A DNA stretch of 10,970 nt from Phycisphaerales bacterium (GTDB taxonomy: Bacteria > Planctomycetota > Phycisphaerae > Phycisphaerales > SM1A02), in assembly GCA_018882625.1 (NCBI GenBank), contig VERO01000059.1, forward strand, positions 1 through 10,970. The letters run 5' to 3'. Shown one piece after another: positions 6,829 through 10,970 of this stretch (position 1 is its first letter; the number at the start of each line of letters is the position of its first letter). The position numbers were made by a program, and so were the translations under genes. The notes under the pieces were generated by a model. It was not told the DNA's origin. It ran no database searches and saw only the letters and a list, made by a program, of their open reading frames with translations.

Positions 6829-8441
6829 GTGCGCGCGCTCTCGGCACCCGCCCGCGACACCGCTCCCGCCGCACCCGCCGCAGGAATCAGCGGCTTGCGC
6901 TGGCGCACAGTCCACGCCACCGGCACCTCCACCGAGAAGGTCGAGCCCGCACCGGGCGCCGACTCAAGCGAGAGCGTCGCGCCGAGCATCTCCGCGAGCT
7001 CGCGGCAGATCGCCAGTCCGAGCCCCGTGCCACCGTGCCGCTTGGTGTGGCTCGCGTCGACCTGCCTGAACTTCTCGAAGATCACGTCCTGCATGTCGGC
7101 GGGCACCCCAGGCCCGCGGTCGACGACCGAGATCCGCACCGCAGCACGCCCATCCGCACGCTCGACGCGCGTCGCGGCCAGCGACACCTCCGCCCCATTG
7201 GGCGAGAACTTCACCGCATTCGACAGGAAGTTGTAGAGGATCTGCTGCAGCTTCCCCGGATCGGTCTCGACCACAGGCAATCCGTCCTGAGACTCCACGC
7301 GCACCGCAATCGACTTCGCCAGGCACTGCGGCTGCATCAGCCGGACAAGCCCCTCGATGATGTCGGCCACGCTGGTGCTGCGCACCGCGACCTCAACGCG
7401 CCCCGCCTCGATCTTGGCCATGTCGAGCAGCTCGTTGATCATGTCGAGCAGCCCGCGCGCGCTCGTGAGGATGTTCGTGATGTACCGGATGCGCTTGGGA
7501 TCGGCTTCCGAATCGGCCTCGGCGATCTCGCGCAGCAGGTCGGCAAACCCGATGATCGAGTTCAGCGGCGTGCGCAGCTCGTGCGACACATTCGCGAGGA
7601 ACTCGCTCTTGAGCCTGCTTGACTCGGCGAGGCCCACGTTGCTCTCGGCCAGCTCGGCGATGCGCACATCGAGGCTCTCGTTGGCGCTGCGCAGCGACTC
7701 CTGCACCTGCTGCAGCTCCGCGAGCATGCCGTCGAAGGCGCGCGAGAGCTGCTCGAAGTCATCGCGCGTGCGAAGGCCCGACCGCGCCGCAAGGTCCCCG
7801 CGCTGCACGCGCTCCGCCGTGGCGCGCAGCCTCCGCACGGGCGAGAACACGAGCTTCGTCAGGATGAACCAGAAGACCGAGACCGCCAGCAGCGACGCCA
7901 CGACCAGGCTCCCGACAAGCCACACCCGGTTGAGGTCCTCCTGCCTCGACGCAAACGCGCTCTCGCGCTCGATGATCACGAGCGCGCGCGGCGGGTCGCT
8001 CACGCCTGCATCCGAGGCACGCGGCGAGAAGTCGAGGAAACGCCGGTCCTGGATGGCGCGCCACTGGCTGTCGGGGATCGCCAGCGCGTACCGGTACACG
8101 GTGCCCTTGCCGGTGTCGGCGGCCTCGGCGAAGTCCAGCAGTGCAGGATCCGCCGACAGCGCGCGCCACGCCTCCTGCGCAAAGGGATCGCGTTCCTCGC
8201 CGTCTTCCAAGCGCTCGGCCAGCACGACCCGGATCGGGATCGGCGTGCCCTCGGTCCGCATCAGCTGGAACCCGTTCTGCACCCACGTCTCGGCGAGCTG
8301 GCGCGACATCTCGCGCTGGCCCTCGTCGACCATCTCGCCCATGCGCACCCACGGCACGCTCAGCGATCCGGCGATGATCACCACCACCGCCGCGCCGAAG
8401 ACGAGCTGGCACTTTCCTGCAAGCGAGAGGCCCGACGCCAT
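6825..8441 (-). CDS. Membrane sensor histidine kinase (HAMP-HisKA-HATPase)
   Basis: A 538-residue hybrid-free sensor kinase that should autophosphorylate on His and pass phosphate to a response regulator not present here. In order: membrane segment about 10-31; a roughly 140-residue extracytoplasmic sensor (32-172) of no recognised family; membrane segment about 173-199; HAMP about 200-252 (SPVRRLRATAERVQRGDL); a coiled-coil linker about 245-275 (QQVQESLRSANESLDVRIAELAES); HisKA with H-box SHELRTPLNSIIGF (His287); and HATPase with N-box NFLSNAVKF (404-412), G1 DRGPGVP (441-447), F-box FEKF (455-458) and G2 GGTGLGLAI (470-478). All catalytic motifs are intact. The ATG at 8441 is preferred over a longer in-frame start at 8510 because it directly precedes the first membrane segment; no clear ribosome binding site is seen. 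The stop codon overlaps the start of the four-module enzyme by ATGA, implying one transcript and coupled translation. A short Ala-rich tail follows the ATPase domain. Confidence 0.93.
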   Translation of the reverse strand: MASGLSLAGKCQLVFGAAVVVIIAGSLSVPWVRMGEMVDEGQREMSRQLAETWVQNGFQLMRTEGTPIPIRVVLAERLEDGEERDPFAQEAWRALSADPALLDFAEAADTGKGTVYRYALAIPDSQWRAIQDRRFLDFSPRASDAGVSDPPRALVIIERESAFASRQEDLNRVWLVGSLVVASLLAVSVFWFILTKLVFSPVRRLRATAERVQRGDLAARSGLRTRDDFEQLSRAFDGMLAELQQVQESLRSANESLDVRIAELAESNVGLAESSRLKSEFLANVSHELRTPLNSIIGFADLLREIAEADSEADPKRIRYITNILTSARGLLDMINELLDMAKIEAGRVEVAVRSTSVADIIEGLVRLMQPQCLAKSIAVRVESQDGLPVVETDPGKLQQILYNFLSNAVKFSPNGAEVSLAATRVERADGRAAVRISVVDRGPGVPADMQDVIFEKFRQVDASHTKRHGGTGLGLAICRELAEMLGATLSLESAPGAGSTFSVEVPVAWTVRQRKPLIPAAGAAGAVSRAGAESART

Positions 8442-8465
8442 GGCGCATGAGAGTACGCCATGCGC
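8441..8465. promoter_or_regulatory. Inverted repeats between divergent kinase and zinc-ribbon genes
   Basis: GCGCATG (8443-8449) and CATGCGC (8459-8465) form a perfect 7-base inverted repeat with a 9-base spacer. A second, overlapping pair is TGGCG (8441-8445) and CGCCA (8456-8460). They lie immediately upstream of the kinase ATG within the 76-base divergent gap (8442-8517). They could be an operator or a hairpin in the kinase mRNA leader. No convincing -10/-35 pair was found here, and in such GC-rich DNA short repeats arise by chance, so the regulatory role is tentative. Confidence 0.3.
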
Positions 8466-8517
8466 ACATATCCTCCACCACGTGAGACGCGACGGCACCG
8501 ACCCCGACAACGTGCAG

Positions 8518-8892
8518 ATGAGCGATGTGCTGTGCGACTTCTGCGCGCAGGAGTGGACTGCGGATCGCCAGATGGTCGAGGGTCACCACGGCAGCTGCAT
8601 CTGCGCACCCTGCCTCACCGACGCGTTCCGCGCCGTGGTGCTCGAGGGCCGCGACGACGCCGCGGATGCGCGTGCCCCGTCCGAGTGCTCGGGCACTACC
8701 GAACGCAGCGAGAGCGCGGACAACGCGGCCCCCCGCTGCACCATGTGCCTCGAGACCCGTAGCGAGCCGCACTGGCGCGGACTGGGCCGCCCTCAGGCGC
8801 TCGCCTGCAGGCGCTGCATCAAGATGGCCAGCGTGATCCTCGAGCGAGACCCCGATGCGGCATGGGCGCGGCCCACGGCAGGTGCCCCATGA
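8518..8892 (+). CDS. Small double zinc-ribbon protein, planctomycete type
   Basis: A 124-residue cytoplasmic protein with two cysteine clusters, each able to bind one zinc ion: CDFC (residues 6-9) with CICAPC about 25 residues later, and CTMC with CRRC about 25 residues later. EGHHGSCICAPCL and the CTMCLE...ACRRCIK halves resemble the C4 zinc ribbon seen at the N-terminus of ClpX. From memory, such stand-alone proteins recur in Phycisphaerae; their function is unknown to me. An acidic, Ser/Asp-rich linker of about 35 residues joins the two clusters. The ATG at 8518 (MSDVLCDFC) is preferred because it sits just before the first cluster. Alternatives in the same frame are GTG at 8482 and ATG at 8440; the latter would overlap the kinase start codon on the other strand. 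The stop overlaps the trmB start (ATGA), so the two proteins are probably co-translated. A role in binding RNA or protein is inference only. Confidence 0.8.
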   Translation: MSDVLCDFCAQEWTADRQMVEGHHGSCICAPCLTDAFRAVVLEGRDDAADARAPSECSGTTERSESADNAAPRCTMCLETRSEPHWRGLGRPQALACRRCIKMASVILERDPDAAWARPTAGAP

Positions 8893-9554
8893 GCCCCGAC
8901 CTTGGACGCGGCCGCGAGCTCGACCCGGGCACCTTCGGCATGGACATCTCGGCGCTGCCGCCGCACGATGCAGGACCCTTCGACCCGCGCAGCCTCTTCG
9001 CGGATCCGTCGCGGCCCTTCGAGATCGAGATCGGATCAGGCAAGGGCACCTTCCTGCTGCAGCAGGCCACGCAGGATGCACGGGTCAACCGGCTCGGCAT
9101 CGAGTGGGCCCGCGAGTACTGGCTCTATGCGGCCGACCGCATGCGCCGCCACGGCATCGACTCCGTGCGCATGCTGCGCGCCGACGCCACGCAGTTCATC
9201 CGACACTGGTGCCCGGGCGGCATCGCGCAGGTCATCCACCTCTACTTCAGCGATCCATGGCCGAAGGCGCGTCACCACAAGCGCCGCGTGGTGCAGGACG
9301 AGTCGCTGCGCGACTTCCACAGGGTGCTTGTGCCGGGCGGCGAGCTGCGCATCGTCACCGACCACGACGAGCTGTGGGCGTGGTGCGAGGAGCATGCGAC
9401 GCGGGCCGGGCAGCTCTTCGAGCGGCTCCCATTCGAGCCGCCCGCAGCCGACGCCGGCGAGCTCGTGGGCACCAACTTCGAGCGCAAGTTCCGCCGCGAG
9501 GGCAGACCCTTCCACGCGATGACGCTGCGCGCGCGGGCCGCACCTCCCGCGTAG
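8889..9554 (+). CDS. trmB: tRNA (guanine-N7-)-methyltransferase
   Basis: TrmB methylates N7 of guanine 46 in the variable loop of tRNAs using S-adenosylmethionine. At 221 residues it is of normal family length. The SAM-binding motif EIEIGSGKGTFLL is at 45-57, GIEWAREYW at 70-78 holds the acidic residue that follows strand 2, and the family signature YFSDPWPKARHHKRR is at 119-133. TDHDELWAW (157-165) and the C-terminal TNFERKFRREGRPFH (195-209), which helps bind tRNA and cofactor, are all present. The ATG at 8889 overlaps the stop of the zinc-ribbon gene (ATGA). An in-frame ATG at 8862 inside that gene is less likely. The N-terminal 40 residues are a Pro/Asp-rich extension without recognised motifs. 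The gene ends 49 bases before the convergent panD stop. Confidence 0.95.
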   Translation: MSPDLGRGRELDPGTFGMDISALPPHDAGPFDPRSLFADPSRPFEIEIGSGKGTFLLQQATQDARVNRLGIEWAREYWLYAADRMRRHGIDSVRMLRADATQFIRHWCPGGIAQVIHLYFSDPWPKARHHKRRVVQDESLRDFHRVLVPGGELRIVTDHDELWAWCEEHATRAGQLFERLPFEPPAADAGELVGTNFERKFRREGRPFHAMTLRARAAPPA

Positions 9555-9586
9555 CCGCATCGCCGTGCCTGTCGCGCGCTCCAGCG

Positions 9587-9617
9587 ACGAACCGCGCGCG
9601 GGTTCAGTCCGGTTCGT
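9587..9617. terminator. Possible hairpin between convergent trmB and panD
   Basis: ACGAACCG (9587-9594) and CGGTTCGT (9610-9617) are a perfect 8-base inverted repeat with a 15-base loop. GAACC (9589-9593) can instead pair with GGTTC at 9601-9605 with a 7-base loop. The structure lies in the 49-base convergent gap and runs over the panD stop codon. There is no T-run on either side, so it is not a standard intrinsic terminator. It may act as a bidirectional end-structure or be coincidental. Confidence 0.35.
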
Positions 9618-9975
9618 AGGTGAGCTGGCTCGCGACCGTGTTGCCGGGACCGACAAGCACCACGCGCGGGCGGTGCGTGCGGAACTCATCGTCGCTCAGG
9701 ATGCAGAAGCTCATGATGAGGACGCGGTTGCCCACCTTGGTCAGCCGCGCCGCGGCGCCGTTGACGCCGATCACGCCGCTGCCGCGCTCGCCCTTGAAGA
9801 CGTAGGTCTCGAAGCGCGCCATGCTGTCGACATCGGCCACAAGCACCTTCTCGCTCACGCGCATGCCGCACGCATCGAGCAGGTCAGGGTCGATCGTGAT
9901 CGACCCCATGTACTCGGGCTCGCAGAAGGTCACCGTCGCACGGTGGATTTTGGCCAGGAGCGCGTGGCGAAGCAT
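9604..9975 (-). CDS. panD: Aspartate 1-decarboxylase proenzyme
   Basis: PanD makes beta-alanine from L-aspartate, the beta-alanine branch of pantothenate and coenzyme A synthesis, in the cytoplasm. The proenzyme cuts itself between Gly24 and Ser25, and Ser25 becomes the pyruvoyl cofactor; here YMGSITID places exactly G24-S25. The other residues known from the E. coli enzyme also fall at the same numbers: Lys9, Arg54, Thr57, Tyr58 and Asn72, with NGAAA at 72-76. The length of 123 residues is normal. The gene follows rsfS with a 9-base gap on the same strand, so it is probably the last gene of an rpsU-rsfS-panD operon. No clear Shine-Dalgarno sequence precedes the ATG at 9975. Confidence 0.96.
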   Translation of the reverse strand: MLRHALLAKIHRATVTFCEPEYMGSITIDPDLLDACGMRVSEKVLVADVDSMARFETYVFKGERGSGVIGVNGAAARLTKVGNRVLIMSFCILSDDEFRTHRPRVVLVGPGNTVASQLTYEPD

Positions 9976-9984
9976 GGGGGAAGC

Positions 9985-10431
9985 TCACGGCGCGCTGCGG
10001 CGCGTGCGCGGACGCGACGGTGCCGCCGAATCCTTGGCATCGGCGCCCGCGCGCCACTCGACGCGCGACGCGTCCGACCACAGCCCCTCGAGGTCGTACC
10101 ACTCGCGCTGACCGGGCTCGAAGAGGTGCACCACGACATCCACGAAGTCCGCGCAGATCCAGCTCGAGCCCTCGTCGGCGGAGACGCGCCACGGCGCGCT
10201 CGACTGGCTCTTGCCGAGCTTCGAGATCTCCGTCGCGACCGACTTCATCTGGCGCGGGCTGGTGCCGCTGGCGATCACCATGAAGTCGCAGACTGGCGAC
10301 CGGCCCTTCATGTCGAGCACGACCACATCAGAGCACTTGAGCTCTGAGGCCAATCGGGCAGCCTCGAGCGCAAACGCGCGCGCGTCGCTCCCCGCATCCG
10401 CAGTGGAGCGCTTGGGCGCCGGTGTCTTCAT
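9985..10431 (-). CDS. rsfS: Ribosomal silencing factor RsfS
   Basis: RsfS binds ribosomal protein uL14 on the large subunit and blocks joining of the subunits, lowering translation in slow growth. The 148-residue protein has the family core in order: LKCSDVVVLDMKG (31-43), CDFMVIASGTSPRQMKSVA (48-66) and DEGSSWICADFVDVVVHLF (86-104), followed by the signature YDLEGLWSDA (112-121). The basic, Ala/Arg-rich tail (about 125-148) is longer than in E. coli. The ATG at 10431 gives an N-terminus of ordinary length. A GTG at 10476, directly after the rpsU stop, would add 15 residues (MRRAALHVPN...) and cannot be excluded; neither start has a clear ribosome binding site. It sits between rpsU and panD on the same strand; here two ribosome-related genes are adjacent, which is sensible functionally. 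Confidence 0.94.
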   Translation of the reverse strand: MKTPAPKRSTADAGSDARAFALEAARLASELKCSDVVVLDMKGRSPVCDFMVIASGTSPRQMKSVATEISKLGKSQSSAPWRVSADEGSSWICADFVDVVVHLFEPGQREWYDLEGLWSDASRVEWRAGADAKDSAAPSRPRTRRSAP

Positions 10432-10476
10432 GTGAGGTGTCGTGCGGTTGGGGACATGCAGCGCGGCGCGCCGCAC

Positions 10477-10740
10477 TCAGCTGCCGCGGCCACCGAAGCC
10501 CGATGATGGACCGCCACTGCGGCCACCGGCCGAACGCGGACCGCCAGTGCGCGCACCCATCGGACGCATGCCCGGCGGCAGCGGACGACGAGACTCGCGG
10601 CGCTTGCGCTCCGAGGGCTTCTCGTAGTACTGGCGCTTCTTCACGTCCTTGGTGAGACCTTCCTTCTCGCAGAGCTTCTTGAAGCGGCGGAGCATCTGCT
10701 CGGCGGTCTCGTTACCACGGGATTTGACCTTGATCGGCAT
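10477..10740 (-). CDS. rpsU: Small ribosomal subunit protein bS21 with Gly/Arg-rich tail
   Basis: bS21 sits on the 30S platform near the 3' end of 16S rRNA and helps translation start. The core (residues 1 to about 52) shows the family pattern: a short basic strand (PIKVKSRGNE), the helix MLRRFKKLCEKEGL (16-29), and VKKRQYYEKPSERKRRE (33-49), where the YEKPSERKR stretch is diagnostic. From about residue 53 to 87 the protein has a Pro/Gly/Arg/Ser-rich tail with repeated GG/RS units (TGGPRSAGGRSGGPSSGFGG), unlike the helical C-terminus of E. coli bS21 (71 residues total). The start ATG at 10740 has a good promoter directly in front and no Shine-Dalgarno sequence. It is the first gene of the probable rpsU-rsfS-panD operon; rsfS starts within 46 bases of its stop. 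Confidence 0.95.
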   Translation of the reverse strand: MPIKVKSRGNETAEQMLRRFKKLCEKEGLTKDVKKRQYYEKPSERKRRESRRPLPPGMRPMGARTGGPRSAGGRSGGPSSGFGGRGS

Positions 10741-10749
10741 GAGTCCCGC

Positions 10750-10778
10750 ATTACACCGCGGTCCGGGAGGCGACGCAA
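10750..10778 (-). promoter_or_regulatory. Predicted sigma70-type promoter of rpsU, near-leaderless
   Basis: Read on the minus strand, TTGCGT (10778-10773) and TGTAAT (10755-10750) are separated by exactly 17 bases; the -10 matches TATAAT at five of six bases and the -35 begins with the conserved TTG. Transcription would begin about 5-8 bases past the -10, around 10742-10745, only a few bases before the rpsU ATG at 10740. The consensus match and spacing are visible; promoter activity is inferred. Confidence 0.5.
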
Positions 10779-10795
10779 GGGGAACACCGGTCCCC
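10779..10795. repeat. Short inverted repeat in the rpsU/NYN divergent gap
   Basis: GGGGA (10779-10783) and TCCCC (10791-10795) flank a 7-base spacer, directly beside the predicted rpsU -35 box and 42 bases before the NYN gene. It could be an operator or a leader hairpin for the rightward gene; it is short enough to be chance in this base composition. No promoter for the rightward gene was recognised in the rest of the 96-base gap (10741-10836). Confidence 0.25.
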
Positions 10796-10836
10796 AGCGA
10801 TTACCGGACTGACACCATGCCTCCTACCGTGCCCCC

Positions 10837-10970
10837 ATGCCACTGGTGCTCGACGCGAGCAACATCCTCCACGTCACGGGGGTTCTACCGCCTGAACTGG
10901 CGGGTCCTGACGAGCGCGGGCTCGTGGACCTGATCCGCCGCAGCCGGTGGCGCGGGGAGCGCATCTGGAT
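10837..10970 (+). CDS. NYN-domain (YacP-like) nuclease, 3' end beyond window (partial)
   Basis: The frame from ATG 10837 is open to the right edge and gives 44 complete codons. It begins MPLVLDASNILHVTG, which matches the first strand of NYN/PIN-like domains of the YacP type (typical form LVDGYNLLH). Asp6 is the first of the acidic metal-binding residues and Asn9 follows it at the usual distance. GLVDLIRRSRWRGERIW fits the following helix and the start of strand 2. Proteins of this type are RNA-cutting or RNA-binding; B. subtilis YacP (Rae1) cuts mRNA on the ribosome. No other in-frame start lies between here and the divergent rpsU. The remaining catalytic acids lie outside the window, so activity cannot be judged. 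Confidence 0.75.
   Translation, partial: MPLVLDASNILHVTGVLPPELAGPDERGLVDLIRRSRWRGERIW

Noticed and set aside
6829..6915. In-frame 29-codon upstream extension of the four-module enzyme
   Set aside because: It lies wholly within the kinase 3' end, is Cys/Gly-rich with no fold, and the ATG at 6828 starts exactly at the sulfotransferase strand and overlaps the kinase stop.
7357..8517. Long open frame on the + strand (about 390 codons) antisense to the kinase, leading into the zinc-ribbon gene
   Set aside because: The translation is Ser/Arg/Ala-rich with no domain, typical of the shadow frame opposite a GC-rich gene. Only the last 124 codons from 8518 look like protein, and the kinase on the other strand has every expected motif.
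9565..10347. 260-codon + strand frame opposite panD and rsfS
   Set aside because: It is a shadow of two well-recognised genes with residues in exactly the expected positions.
10649..10933. 94-codon + strand frame spanning the rpsU start and the divergent gap
   Set aside because: It runs antisense through rpsU and out of frame through the NYN gene, with no family features.

Overview
The window is uniformly GC-rich (roughly 70 % by eye) and gene-dense, with many 4-nt ATGA gene overlaps and few clear Shine-Dalgarno sequences. Several proteins point to a planctomycete, most likely of the class Phycisphaerae. The main clue is the small double zinc-ribbon protein with a CDFC...CICAPC / CTMC...CRRC pattern, a type I associate with that group. 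This assignment is inference from protein character, not from a search.

Layout. Positions 1-3295 (+ strand) hold the 3' part of an MFS transporter, a membrane GT-C (ArnT/PMT-like) glycosyltransferase and a 98-aa unknown protein that overlaps it by ATGA. Positions 3307-8441 (- strand) hold a membrane sensor histidine kinase. Its stop codon overlaps, again by ATGA, the start of a 1173-aa enzyme with four modules in the order sulfotransferase, GT2 glycosyltransferase, sulfotransferase, SAM methyltransferase. Diverging from the kinase, positions 8518-9554 (+) hold the zinc-ribbon protein and trmB (tRNA m7G46 methyltransferase), also joined by ATGA. Positions 9604-10740 (-) read, in transcription order, rpsU (ribosomal protein bS21 with a Gly/Arg-rich tail), rsfS (ribosome silencing factor) and panD (aspartate 1-decarboxylase). 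A NYN/YacP-like nuclease gene begins at 10837 (+) and runs off the right edge.

The right third is housekeeping: translation, tRNA modification and beta-alanine/pantothenate supply. The left two thirds look like a surface-glycan module: a lipid-linked-sugar type transferase and a multi-activity polypeptide that could glycosylate, sulfate and methylate a glycan. The most unusual feature is that this multi-activity enzyme is translationally coupled to a sensor kinase with no response regulator in view. This suggests, but does not prove, signal-controlled modification of a sulfated and methylated surface polysaccharide. No RNA genes, insertion sequences or CRISPR arrays were seen.
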